DNA of 64,000 bases from Rhodobacter maris (GTDB lineage: Bacteria > Pseudomonadota > Alphaproteobacteria > Rhodobacterales > Rhodobacteraceae), in contig NZ_OBMT01000004.1 of assembly GCF_900217815.1 (NCBI RefSeq), positions 1 to 64,000 on the forward strand, in the 5' to 3' direction. The position numbers and the translations under genes were made by a program. Positions 33,040 through 41,417 of this stretch are shown piece by piece (the stretch's first letter is position 1; each line of letters starts with the position of its first letter). The notes beneath the pieces were generated by a model. It was not told the origin of the DNA. It searched no databases and saw only the letters and a program-made list of their open reading frames with translations.

Positions 33040-35157
33040 ATGCGGGACGCGGCGGAACGCAAGGTGATCCATGCCGACTTCGGCGCCGCACGGCGTGCGC
33101 AGGCCGCAAAGCTTGCCCGGCCGATGCTCGCGGCGGAGGCTTCCCCCTCTTCTCCCCCTCCCCAGACCGCCCCGTCGCAAACCGCCCCGTCGCAAACCGC
33201 GACCGCTGCAGCCGCCCCGCGCCCGCAGCCGGGCCGCAAGCCGCTCGGACAGATCCTGCTCGAGATGGAGGCAGTGGCACCGGGCGATCTTCTGAAAGCG
33301 GTGACGTTGCGGGCGCGCCAACAGGTGCGGCTGGGCGATATCCTGCTGGCGCATGACTGGGTCAGCGAGGCCGATCTGATGGCGGCGCTCGCGCGGCAAT
33401 GGAAGGCTGCCGTGGTCGATCTGATCGCCGAGCCGCCCGACCCGCGGCTGATCGACAGGCTCGGGGCCGAAGCCTGCCTGACGGGGGCGCTCCTGCCCTG
33501 GCGCAGGGTTGGCGGGCTCACGCTGATCGCCACGGCCCGGCCGGACGATTTTGCCCGCGCCCGCGCCTTCCTGCCCCCCGGGTTCGAACCCTGCCGGATG
33601 GTGCTTGCCCCCGAGCGCGACATCCACACCGCCCTTCTTTGCCGACGCCAGACCGCGTTGATCCGGCGCGCGGAGATCCGTGTCGATCCGGCGCAGAGCT
33701 GCCGCACCCGCAACGAACGGCGCGCCGCATGGCTCGCCCTGGGCGCGGTACTCGGCCTCGGGCTCGGCCTTGCCCTTGCCCCGGTCGCGGTCTTCGGGCT
33801 GCTCTTCTTCTGGGCGATCGTCACGCTCTTTGCCACGATGGGGCTGAAGATTGCCGCCGCCGTCGCGGAATATCTGGCGCTGCGCCACCGCGCGCCGCCG
33901 CGGGCGCTGTGCGCGTCTTTGCGCGGGCCGCAAGCGGCGCTGCCGATGATCTCGATCCTCGTACCGCTTTTTCAGGAGCGCGACATTGCCGCCCGGCTCA
34001 TCGAGCGGCTTGGACGCCTGCACTATCCGCGCGAGTTGCTCGACATCCTGCTCGTCGTCGAGGAGGCCGATACCACCACCCGCGACGCGCTCGCCACCAC
34101 CACGCTGCCGCATTGGATGCGGGTTGTTTCCGTGCCCGGCGGGCCGATCCGCACCAAGCCGCGCGCGCTGAACTATGCCCTGAACTTCTGCCGCGGCACG
34201 ATTGTCGGCGTTTATGATGCCGAGGACCGCCCGGACCCCGATCAACTGCATGTGGTGGCGCGCCGCTTCGCCGAGAGCCCGCCCGAGGTGGCCTGCCTGC
34301 AGGGCATTCTCGATTATTACAATCCCCGCACCAACTGGCTCGCACGCTGTTTCACCATCGAATATGCGGTATGGTTCCGCGCCGTGCTGCCGGGGCTGGC
34401 GCGGCTCGGCCTCGTCGTGCCGCTGGGCGGCACGACGCTCTTCTTCCGCCGCGAGGCGCTTGAGAATCTCGGGGGATGGGACGCCCACAATGTCACGGAA
34501 GACGCCGATCTCGGTCTACGCCTCGCCCGGTTCGGCTATCGCACCGAGCTCATCGCCACGGTCACCGGAGAAGAGGCAAACTGCCGGGCGCTGCCCTGGG
34601 TGAAGCAGCGTTCGCGCTGGCTTAAAGGCTATGCCATGACCTGGGCCGTGCATATGCGCGCCCCGCGCAGATTATGGCGCGACCTCGGACCCTGGCGTTT
34701 TTTGGGCGTGCAGGTGCTGATCCTTGGCACGCTGTCGCAATATCTGCTCGCGCCGGTCCTGTGGAGTTGCTGGGCAATTCTGTTCGGCTTCTGGCACCCG
34801 GTCGCGGCACTGCTCTCGCCGCAACTGGAGACGCTTCTCCTGCTCAGCTTCGTGATGGCCGAACTCGTCAATATCGCGGTCGGCGCCTGGGCGGTGCGCG
34901 GGCCAACGCATCGTCACCTGATCCCCTGGGTGCCGAGCCTGCATGTCTATTTTCCGCTCGGTGCGCTCGCGGGCTGGAAAGCGATCTACGAAGTGATCAC
35001 CAAGCCCTTTTATTGGGACAAGACTGCGCATGGGCTCTTTGACCGCGTCCCGGGGCGCCCGCACCGGTCGCATTCTGTGCTTGTCGCACGCATCGCCGCG
35101 GCGGCCAGACGCTCCCCGGCACCGGCACGCACCGCGCTTGCGCCGCAGATCGACTGA
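33040..35157 (+). CDS. Membrane glycosyltransferase (GT2) with GspE/MshE N-terminal-type domain
   Basis: This 705-residue protein has a disordered N-terminus with Ala/Pro/Thr/Gln repeats (about 28-68). An MshEN/T2SSE_N-type domain follows at about 69-180 (GQILLEMEAVAPGDLLKAVT and GDILLAHDWVSEADLMAALA). Two transmembrane helices (about 227-275) precede a GT2 domain with D393-AED396, TED488 and the Q523-xx-R526-W527 motif of processive synthases. Further membrane helices lie at about 550-650. MshEN domains bind cyclic di-GMP in several proteins, so this may be a c-di-GMP-controlled polysaccharide synthase (inference). A CtrA-like box precedes it. Product and polymer are unknown. Confidence 0.85.
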   Translation: MRDAAERKVIHADFGAARRAQAAKLARPMLAAEASPSSPPPQTAPSQTAPSQTATAAAAPRPQPGRKPLGQILLEMEAVAPGDLLKAVTLRARQQVRLGDILLAHDWVSEADLMAALARQWKAAVVDLIAEPPDPRLIDRLGAEACLTGALLPWRRVGGLTLIATARPDDFARARAFLPPGFEPCRMVLAPERDIHTALLCRRQTALIRRAEIRVDPAQSCRTRNERRAAWLALGAVLGLGLGLALAPVAVFGLLFFWAIVTLFATMGLKIAAAVAEYLALRHRAPPRALCASLRGPQAALPMISILVPLFQERDIAARLIERLGRLHYPRELLDILLVVEEADTTTRDALATTTLPHWMRVVSVPGGPIRTKPRALNYALNFCRGTIVGVYDAEDRPDPDQLHVVARRFAESPPEVACLQGILDYYNPRTNWLARCFTIEYAVWFRAVLPGLARLGLVVPLGGTTLFFRREALENLGGWDAHNVTEDADLGLRLARFGYRTELIATVTGEEANCRALPWVKQRSRWLKGYAMTWAVHMRAPRRLWRDLGPWRFLGVQVLILGTLSQYLLAPVLWSCWAILFGFWHPVAALLSPQLETLLLLSFVMAELVNIAVGAWAVRGPTHRHLIPWVPSLHVYFPLGALAGWKAIYEVITKPFYWDKTAHGLFDRVPGRPHRSHSVLVARIAAAARRSPAPARTALAPQID
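33166..33200 (+). repeat. 15-bp tandem repeat in the glycosyltransferase gene
   Basis: ACCGCCCCGTCGCAA occurs twice in tandem, followed by the first five bases of a third copy. It encodes TAPSQTAPSQT in the disordered N-terminal region. The copy number may vary without breaking the frame. Confidence 0.75.
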
Positions 35158-35159
35158 CC

Positions 35160-35795
35160 TCAGGGATGCTCGCCGCGGCTCTCCGCGTCGAGCTTCAGCC
35201 GGGTCTCGAAGGCCTGCGAAATGTGCGTGCGCAACGCCAGCGCAGCCCCCTCCTCGTCGCTGGCACGGATCGCATCGACAATCGCCTGATGCTCGTCGAG
35301 CGCCCGCGCGCCGCGCCCTTCGGCGGCAAGCGACGTGGTGGCCAGAAGCGCCATCGAGCGATGCACAAGGTCAAGCTGCTGCACCAGGTAGCGATTGTGC
35401 GAGGCAAGATGCAATTGGTGATGGAAGCGCTTGTTCGCCCGGGCCAGCGCGACAGGGTCGTTTTGCTGGCCGCGGTCAAGATCGATCATCTCCTGCAGCA
35501 CCCGGATCTCTTCGGGGGCGGCATGTTTGGCGGCAAGCCGCGCCGCCAGCGCCTCAAGTTCCGCGCGCACCACATAAAGCTCGGCCAGCTGGTTGTGATC
35601 GAGCGAGGCGACGATCAGCGAGCGCCCGTCCCGCGCCAGCATCGCCTGGGTCTCGAGCCGCTGCATCGCTTCGCGCACAGGCGTGCGGGAGACGCCGAAG
35701 CGCTCGGCAAGCTCCGATTCCACCAGCCGGTCGCCAGGCCGGTAAAGCCCCGCGTCAATCGCTTCGAGGATCAGCGTATAGGCATCCTTCTGCAT
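35160..35795 (-). CDS. GntR-family regulator (FadR/FCD subfamily)
   Basis: This 211-residue regulator has an N-terminal winged HTH (about 5-65, YRPGDRLVESELAERFGVSR then TPVREAMQRLE). The C-terminal FCD domain is all helical (about 75-205), with metal-binding candidates in NKRFHHQLHLASHN and DEHQAIVDAI. FCD regulators usually respond to carboxylates. The start at 35795 removes an unrelated upstream extension. It converges on the glycosyltransferase gene with a two-base gap and is divergent from the HAD gene, its nearest candidate target. Confidence 0.9.
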   Translation of the reverse strand: MQKDAYTLILEAIDAGLYRPGDRLVESELAERFGVSRTPVREAMQRLETQAMLARDGRSLIVASLDHNQLAELYVVRAELEALAARLAAKHAAPEEIRVLQEMIDLDRGQQNDPVALARANKRFHHQLHLASHNRYLVQQLDLVHRSMALLATTSLAAEGRGARALDEHQAIVDAIRASDEEGAALALRTHISQAFETRLKLDAESRGEHP

Positions 35796-35950
35796 CGCAT
35801 TCCGGCCTTTCGTGCTGCACTCGCATTGTATGCCGCGGTATGCGCAAACCCGGCGCCGCCAACTTAGGCGAGCCATCGCCCCGTGACAAGCCGCCACAGG
35901 CGCAAAATCCCCCGCTTGCACGCCCTGCCCCGCCCGATTAGCCTCGCGCC

Positions 35951-36610
35951 ATGCCGCATGCCATCTTTTCCCATGTCGCGCACTGGGTGTTCGACCTCGA
36001 CAACACGCTTTACCCGCCAAGCGCGCGGCTGTTCGACCAGATCGAACGCCGGATGACGGATTATGTCGCCCGGGTGCTCGATGTGCCCGAAGACGAGGCG
36101 AACCATCTGCGCGACCATTACTGGCGGCTTTACGGCACCACCTTGGCCGGGCTGATGCACGAGCACGGCGTCGCCCCCGGCCCCTATCTGGCCGAGGTGC
36201 ATGACATCGATTTTGGCGTGCTCACTCCTGACCCGGAGCTGCGTGCGGCCATTGCCGATCTGCCGGGGCAAAAGATCGTCTTCACCAATGGCTCGGCACC
36301 CTATGCCGAGCAGGTGCTGGCGGCGCGCGGGCTCTCAGGGCTGTTTGACGGCGTGTTCGGCGTCGAGCATGCCGAATATCATCCCAAACCGCATCCCGAG
36401 GCTTTCGCCGCGGTCTTTGCCAAAGCGGGCCTCACCCCGGCCCGCGCCGCGATGTTCGAGGATGATCCGCGCAATCTTGCCGTGCCGCACGGGCTTGGCA
36501 TGCGCACGGTCCATGTCGCCCCCGCCCCCGCGCCCGCACCGCATATCGAGCATCACACCGCCGATCTGCCGCAGTTCCTGCGCTCGCTTCACGCGCCGCG
36601 CCACCACTGA
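35951..36610 (+). CDS. HAD-family pyrimidine 5'-nucleotidase-like phosphatase
   Basis: This 219-residue HAD hydrolase has the nucleophile motif VFDLDNTLYPP (DxDxT), motif II FTNGSAPYAEQVL, the Lys in HPKPHPEAF and motif IV MFEDDPRNL. It matches the SDT1/Phm8-like pyrimidine 5'-nucleotidase subgroup that dephosphorylates UMP or CMP. The C-terminus has a Pro/Ala/His stretch (APAPAPHIEHH). It is divergent from the GntR regulator. Confidence 0.9.
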   Translation: MPHAIFSHVAHWVFDLDNTLYPPSARLFDQIERRMTDYVARVLDVPEDEANHLRDHYWRLYGTTLAGLMHEHGVAPGPYLAEVHDIDFGVLTPDPELRAAIADLPGQKIVFTNGSAPYAEQVLAARGLSGLFDGVFGVEHAEYHPKPHPEAFAAVFAKAGLTPARAAMFEDDPRNLAVPHGLGMRTVHVAPAPAPAPHIEHHTADLPQFLRSLHAPRHH

Positions 36611-36718
36611 ACGGGCTTCAAATTCTATATACTGTATTGCCAGAAAACTGTTTCATTTTGTCGCATGCCATTGTATGCAATGCCCCGGTGTCAGGGAGAC
36701 ACCCACGGGAGAATCGCC

Positions 36719-36940
36719 ATGACCATGACCACCGCCGACACCGGCATGCTTTCGTCCGCCTCGCATGGGCATGACGAAAAGAAAGATTACACCCTCGCCA
36801 TGTATCTGATTGCCGCCGTGGTGATCGGCGTTGTGGCGGCCGCCGTTGTGACGATGGGCCTGGGCGGTCTCATTCTCTGCGGCGTCGGCGCGACCTGGTT
36901 CATGCTCGCGCTTCTCGTGGTGATGACCGCAGGCGGCTGA
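36719..36940 (+). CDS. Small two-helix membrane protein, paralog A
   Basis: This 73-residue protein has a polar N-terminus (residues 1-25, rich in Thr, Ser and His) and two close hydrophobic segments (about 27-47 and 50-70). The pattern TLAMYLIAAVVIG...GVGATWFMLALLVVM is repeated in the next gene (37123-37302). GGGAGAATCGCC precedes the ATG. The upstream 100 bp are AT-rich, and a terminator lies directly after it, so it is probably a single-gene transcript. I recognise no named family. Confidence 0.7.
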   Translation: MTMTTADTGMLSSASHGHDEKKDYTLAMYLIAAVVIGVVAAAVVTMGLGGLILCGVGATWFMLALLVVMTAGG

Positions 36941-36958
36941 GCCCCCGCGCATCCCTTG

Positions 36959-36990
36959 AAAAAGACCCGGGCCTCGGCCCGGGTCTTTTG
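36959..36990 (+). terminator. Rho-independent terminator after small membrane protein A
   Basis: AAAGACCCGGGCC-TCG-GCCCGGGTCTTTTG has a 12-bp stem with A- and T-runs, so it may work in both directions. Confidence 0.88.
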
Positions 36991-37122
36991 TTTCACCGGC
37001 CCCGCCCCGCTCCGCACCTGTGATCCGCGACGATCTGCGACATGGTCAAATCGCCGCATTTGAGTCAATTATTCATATATTATTTATCCATGAATACCTG
37101 CCGCGCAGGGGAGGAAACGATC

Positions 37123-37302
37123 ATGAGCGCTACGGAAACGTCTTCGGTCAAGGGCACGCTTGTCATGTATCTGGTCGCGCTGATCATCATCGGCGGCGCG
37201 GTGGCGGGCTTCCTGATGGGCGGCATCGGCATGATGACGCTCTGGTTCGTCGGGCTCACCTTCTTCATGCTCGCGCTGATGGTGGTGATGTCGATCGCCT
37301 GA
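37123..37302 (+). CDS. Small two-helix membrane protein, paralog B
   Basis: This is a 59-residue paralog of the previous small protein: TLVMYLVALIIIG...FVGLTFFMLALMVVM aligns with it without gaps across both hydrophobic segments. It lacks the long polar N-terminus. GGGGAGGAAACGATC gives a good ribosome-binding site. Its upstream region (37055-37090) is strongly AT-rich. Separated from paralog A by a terminator, it seems to have its own promoter. The function is unknown. Confidence 0.7.
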   Translation: MSATETSSVKGTLVMYLVALIIIGGAVAGFLMGGIGMMTLWFVGLTFFMLALMVVMSIA

Positions 37303-37367
37303 CACCCGCAAGCGATTGACATGGCGGCCGGGCAGGCCATCTTTGGGCAAAGCTCAGGGAGAGTGCC

Positions 37368-38582
37368 ATGCATGAAACAACCGCGCCGCGGCCGCAAACC
37401 GATGTTCTGATTTCCGGCGGTGGCGTCGCGGGGCTTGTTGCCGCCGCCGCCTTCGGCTCGGCGGGGTTCACTACGGTCTGTGTCGACCCTGCCCCCCCGG
37501 TGACGGAAGAAGGGGCAGCGGGCGCGGATATGCGCACCACCGCCTTCCTGCACCCCTCGCGCGCGGTGCTGGAGCGCGCCGGGCTCTGGGGACGGCTTGC
37601 GCCCCATGCGGCCGCGCTCCAGATCATGCGCATCATCGACGCGGGCGGCGAAACGCCAAAAGCGCGCCTCGTACGGGATTTCGACGCCGCCGATCTCTCG
37701 GAAGAGCCCTTCGGCTGGAACTTCCCGAACTGGCTTTTGCGCCGCGAGATGGTGGCGCGCCTCGCCGAACTGCCGCTCGTCGACTTCCGCCCCGGCGTGG
37801 CGACGGTTGGGCTCGTGACGAATGAAAGCGGCGCAGAGGTGCGGCTCTCGGATGGCTCGCGGGTCACGGCAAAGCTCGTGATCGGCGCAGACGGGCGCAA
37901 CTCCTTCATCCGCGAGGCGGCCGGGATCGGCGTGAAGACCACGCATTACGGGCAAAAGGCGCTTGTCTGCGCCGTCACCCACCCGAAACCGCATGAGAAT
38001 GTGTCAACCGAGATCCACCGCTCGGGCGGCCCGTTCACGCTGGTGCCGCTCCCCGACCGCGACGGGGTGCCCTCCTCCGCGATCGTCTGGATGGAGCGGG
38101 GGCCCGAGGCGGAACGGCTCGCCGCCCTCCCTGCGCCAGAGTTCGAGGCGGCGATGACCGAGCGCTCGACCGGCGTGCTCGGCCCGCTCAGCCTCGTCAC
38201 CCGCCGCGCGCTCTGGCCGATGATGACGCAGATCGCCTGCACCTTCGCGGGCGCGCGCGTGGCGCTGCTGGCCGAGGCCGCGCATGTGATCCCGCCGATC
38301 GGGGCGCAGGGGCTGAACATGAGCCTTGCGGACCTCGCCTGCCTGCTTGATCTGGCCGAGGCCGACCCGGCGCATCTGGGCGAAGCCGCGATGCTCGCCA
38401 CCTATACGCGGCGGCGCTGGCCCGAAGTGAAGGCGCGCGAGATCGGCATCGATCTTCTCAACCGCGCCTCGATGCTGGAACCGCGCCCGCTGCGCGATCT
38501 GCGCGCGGGCGCGCTCGGCGCGCTTTACGCGTTCAAGCCCGTGCGCAAAACACTGATGAAGGCGGGGCTCGGTCTGCGCTGA
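37368..38582 (+). CDS. UbiH/UbiF-family FAD-dependent hydroxylase
   Basis: This 404-residue flavoprotein monooxygenase has the FAD dinucleotide fold LISGGGVAGLVAAAAFGSAG at the N-terminus, the GADGRNS motif at about 178 and the late FAD motif LLAEAAHVIPPIGAQGLNMS. These enzymes hydroxylate the ubiquinone ring, and alphaproteobacteria carry several variants with different ring positions. Which carbon is modified cannot be told here. The usual G-D of the late motif is replaced by E-A, which is seen in this subgroup. It converges on urtE. Confidence 0.85.
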   Translation: MHETTAPRPQTDVLISGGGVAGLVAAAAFGSAGFTTVCVDPAPPVTEEGAAGADMRTTAFLHPSRAVLERAGLWGRLAPHAAALQIMRIIDAGGETPKARLVRDFDAADLSEEPFGWNFPNWLLRREMVARLAELPLVDFRPGVATVGLVTNESGAEVRLSDGSRVTAKLVIGADGRNSFIREAAGIGVKTTHYGQKALVCAVTHPKPHENVSTEIHRSGGPFTLVPLPDRDGVPSSAIVWMERGPEAERLAALPAPEFEAAMTERSTGVLGPLSLVTRRALWPMMTQIACTFAGARVALLAEAAHVIPPIGAQGLNMSLADLACLLDLAEADPAHLGEAAMLATYTRRRWPEVKAREIGIDLLNRASMLEPRPLRDLRAGALGALYAFKPVRKTLMKAGLGLR

Positions 38583-38632
38583 GGCGCAGACCGGTTTCTT
38601 CGCTTCGGACCGACAAAAAAGAAGCGGGGGGA

Positions 38633-38663
38633 GTCCGCTTGCGGACGGGGGGCAGCGCCCCCC
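38633..38663. repeat. Rhodobacterales-type intergenic repeat / convergent terminator
   Basis: GTCCGC-TT-GCGGAC (38633-38646) is followed by GGGGGG-CAGCG-CCCCCC (38647-38663), ending at the urtE stop. From memory, this kind of GGGGGAGTCCG..GGGGGCAGCGCCCCC arrangement is frequent between genes in this order. It could end both converging transcripts. Confidence 0.55.
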
Positions 38664-39358
38664 TACACGCTCACCACGTCGCGCAACGCCTCGCGGGAGA
38701 GGCTCTCTTTCGTGCCCCCCATCGCCACCGCGCCGCGCTTGAGCACATAGAACCGGTCCCCCAGATCATGCGCGAAATCGAAATATTGCTCCACCAGAAC
38801 GATCGCCATCCCCTTGGTATCACGCAGATATTTGATCACGCGACCGATCTGCTGGATGATGTTGGGCTGAATCCCTTCCGTCGGCTCGTCAAGCAGCAGG
38901 AGCTTCGGCTTCATCAGCATCGCGCGGGCAATGGCAAGTTGCTGCTGCTGGCCGCCTGAGAGATCGCCGCCGCGACGGTTGAGGAATTCCTTCAGGATCG
39001 GAAACAAGTCATAGATCTCGTCAGGGATGAACCGCTCCGAGCGCGGCAGCACCGCAAAGGCGGTTTCCATATTTTCGCGCACGGTCAGAAGCGGGAAGAT
39101 CATCCGCCCCTGCGGCACATAGCCAAGGCCGCGCCGGGCCATCGCCTGCGGCGGCACGCGCCCCACCGTCTCACCATCCAGCGTGAGGCGGCCCCCCGAG
39201 CGCGGATGCGCCCCGGCAATCGCCTTGAGAAGCGAGGTCTTGCCCACGCCATTCGTGCCCATGATGCAGGTGACTTCCCCCGCCCGCGCCTCGATGTCGA
39301 TGCCATAAAGGATCTGCGAGCCGCCGTAATGGAGCGTAAGCCCCTCTGTTTTCAGCAT
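38663..39358 (-). CDS. urtE: Urea ABC transporter ATPase UrtE
   Basis: This 231-residue ATPase of the LivF type has Walker A GTNGVGKTS, the signature DLSGGQQQQLAIARA and Walker B LLLLDEPTEGIQP. EGIQP and VLVEQYFDFA are typical of UrtE rather than branched-chain amino acid LivF. The start at 39358 abuts urtD with one base between. It works with UrtD to drive urea uptake and is the last gene of the urt run. Confidence 0.95.
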   Translation of the reverse strand: MLKTEGLTLHYGGSQILYGIDIEARAGEVTCIMGTNGVGKTSLLKAIAGAHPRSGGRLTLDGETVGRVPPQAMARRGLGYVPQGRMIFPLLTVRENMETAFAVLPRSERFIPDEIYDLFPILKEFLNRRGGDLSGGQQQQLAIARAMLMKPKLLLLDEPTEGIQPNIIQQIGRVIKYLRDTKGMAIVLVEQYFDFAHDLGDRFYVLKRGAVAMGGTKESLSREALRDVVSV

Positions 39359-39359
39359 T

Positions 39360-40100
39360 TCATCGCCCCAAATAAACTTCGATGACCTGTTGGTTTGCCG
39401 TGACATGATCAAGCGAGCCCTCGGCCAGCACAGAGCCCTCATGCAGCACGGTGACCTTGCAGTTGAGCCGGCGCACAAAATCCATGTCATGCTCGACCAC
39501 AACGACGGCATGGGTTTTGGCAAGCTCCACGAGCAGCGTTGTGGTTTGCTCGCGCTCGGCCAGCGTCATGCCCGCGGCAGGCTCATCCACCAGCAAAAGC
39601 CGCGGCTCCTGCGCGAGCAGCATGCCGATTTCGAGCCATTGCTTCTGCCCGTGCGACAATTCCCCGGATTTGCGCGAGAGGCTGTCGCCGAGCCCCACCT
39701 GCACCGCCAAGGCCTCAACCCGCGCATGATCCGCGGCGGCGGGCTTCCAGAGCAGCACCCGCCACGGGCTGCGGTGCGCTTTTAGCGCCATCATCAGGTT
39801 TTCTGCCACGGTCTGATCTTCGAACACGGTCGGGCGCTGGAACTTGCGCCCCACACCCGCTCGCGCGATCTGCGCCTCATCGAGCCGCAACAGATCAATC
39901 GAGCGCTCGCCCCAGAGCACCCTGCCCTCGTCGGGCCGGGTCTTGCCGGTGACGATATCCATGAAGGTGGTCTTGCCCGCACCATTCGGCCCGATCACCG
40001 CGCGCAGCTCTGCCGCGCCAATCGAGAAGGAGAGGTTGTTGATCGCGCGAAAGCCGTCAAAGGTGACGGAGATCCCGGACACTTCGAGCAGCCCGCTCAT
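39360..40100 (-). CDS. urtD: Urea ABC transporter ATPase UrtD
   Basis: This 246-residue LivG-type ATPase has Walker A GPNGAGKTT, the signature LSHGQKQWLEIGMLLAQEP and Walker B LLLVDEPAAGMT. The KQWLEIGM form of the signature is characteristic of UrtD. It overlaps the urtC stop by four bases. Its partner is UrtE. Confidence 0.96.
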   Translation of the reverse strand: MSGLLEVSGISVTFDGFRAINNLSFSIGAAELRAVIGPNGAGKTTFMDIVTGKTRPDEGRVLWGERSIDLLRLDEAQIARAGVGRKFQRPTVFEDQTVAENLMMALKAHRSPWRVLLWKPAAADHARVEALAVQVGLGDSLSRKSGELSHGQKQWLEIGMLLAQEPRLLLVDEPAAGMTLAEREQTTTLLVELAKTHAVVVVEHDMDFVRRLNCKVTVLHEGSVLAEGSLDHVTANQQVIEVYLGR

Positions 40101-41323
40101 TCCTGTGCCTCCCGCTCCTGAAGCGCGCCCTCATTCGGCCCGAGCGGCGCGCCGCGGCGTGAAGGCGGGCGCAGCCCCGTGAGCAGATCGACAAGGCCCG
40201 AAAGCCCCTTCGGCGCGAAGAGCGTGACAAGCACGAAGGAAAGGCCCAAGAGCACCTGCCACCAATCGACCCATTTGACGATGTAAAAACCGAGGTTGAG
40301 ATCGGGGGCGCGCCCCCCGGTGAACCAGGTCGAGACGAGCGAGACGAAGGCAGCCCCGAGCACCGCGCCCCAAAGTCGCCCCCGCCCGCCGATCGCCACC
40401 CAGACAGCCAGATAGATCGAGGCGATGGGGGCGATCTCGGCGGGATTGATGATGCCCGCCTGCGGGTAATAGAGCGCGCCCGCGATGGCCGCTATAAGGG
40501 CGGTGAGGGTGAAGACGAAGAGCTTGTAGCCCTCGACCGGGTAGCCCAGAAAGCGCACCCGCGCCTCGTCATCGCGGATCGCGCGCATCACCGAGCCGAA
40601 CTTGCCCGAAACGATGAAGGTCGCGGCGAGATAACCGAGCCCGAGCGCGAGCGCCGAGGCCCAGAGGAACCAGACCGAGAGCCGGTCTTGCCCGGCCCAG
40701 GCAAGGCCCGGAATGTTTTGCAGCCCCGACAGCCCGTTGTTGCCGCGCAGGCCCGAGTCGTTCTGGAAGAGATAAAGCGCAAGCGCGAGCGTCATCGCCT
40801 GGGTCAGGATCGAGAGATAAACTCCGGTAACGCGGGCGCGGAAGGCCAGCCAGCCGAACACGAGGGCGAGCAGCCCCGGCACGATCAGCACCAGCGCAAG
40901 CTGGGCGGGCAAAGAGCCCGCAAAGGCCCAGACGGCGGGCATTTCAGACGTGCCCACAACGCCAAAGATCTGCGTGGCAATCGCGTCGTTCAGCTCTTGC
41001 GGCGTCATCGGCAGACCGGCGGCGGAAGAGAGCACGATATCGCGGGTGCGCGCATACATCAGCCACATGCCGACCATGTAGCCGCCAAGCCCGAAAAAGG
41101 CGAAATGGCCGAGCGAGAGAATGCCCATATAGCCCCAGACGAGATCCATCGCGAGGGCGATGAGGCACAGGCAGAGTGTTTTGCCGAGCGTCTTCACCAT
41201 CGAGGTCGAGACGAGGTCGAGCCCGTAGGCGTTGGAAAGAACCGTCACCACAAGCGTGAAGATTGACAGGGCCAGAAGGAAGATCAGCACCGAGGGGTTG
41301 CGGGAGAGAAAGCCTTGGGTCAT
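40097..41323 (-). CDS. urtC: Urea ABC transporter permease UrtC
   Basis: This 408-residue LivM-type inner-membrane permease has about ten hydrophobic segments. The ATPase-contact region VMRAIRDDEARVRFLGYPVE is conserved, and a polar C-terminal tail follows. The start at 41323 begins a normal hydrophobic N-terminus; the longer frame reads through a GC-rich repeat. About 94 bp containing that repeat separate it from urtB. Confidence 0.94.
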   Translation of the reverse strand: MTQGFLSRNPSVLIFLLALSIFTLVVTVLSNAYGLDLVSTSMVKTLGKTLCLCLIALAMDLVWGYMGILSLGHFAFFGLGGYMVGMWLMYARTRDIVLSSAAGLPMTPQELNDAIATQIFGVVGTSEMPAVWAFAGSLPAQLALVLIVPGLLALVFGWLAFRARVTGVYLSILTQAMTLALALYLFQNDSGLRGNNGLSGLQNIPGLAWAGQDRLSVWFLWASALALGLGYLAATFIVSGKFGSVMRAIRDDEARVRFLGYPVEGYKLFVFTLTALIAAIAGALYYPQAGIINPAEIAPIASIYLAVWVAIGGRGRLWGAVLGAAFVSLVSTWFTGGRAPDLNLGFYIVKWVDWWQVLLGLSFVLVTLFAPKGLSGLVDLLTGLRPPSRRGAPLGPNEGALQEREAQE

Positions 41324-41344
41324 GCGCGGGCCTCCGGCCGGGCG

Positions 41345-41365
41345 CCGGGGGCTTCGCGCCCCCGG
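41345..41365. repeat. GC-rich hairpin repeat between urtB and urtC
   Basis: CCGGGGGC-TTCGC-GCCCCCGG has an 8-bp perfect stem. It is flanked by CCCCCGCGGGATATTTGAAG, which with the stem resembles a widespread intergenic repeat of Rhodobacterales genomes (recollection). It may lower read-through from urtAB into urtCDE. Confidence 0.55.
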
Positions 41366-41417
41366 ACCCCCGCGGGATATTTGAAGCAAGATGAAAGCGC
41401 GCGGGATGTTTGCATGA

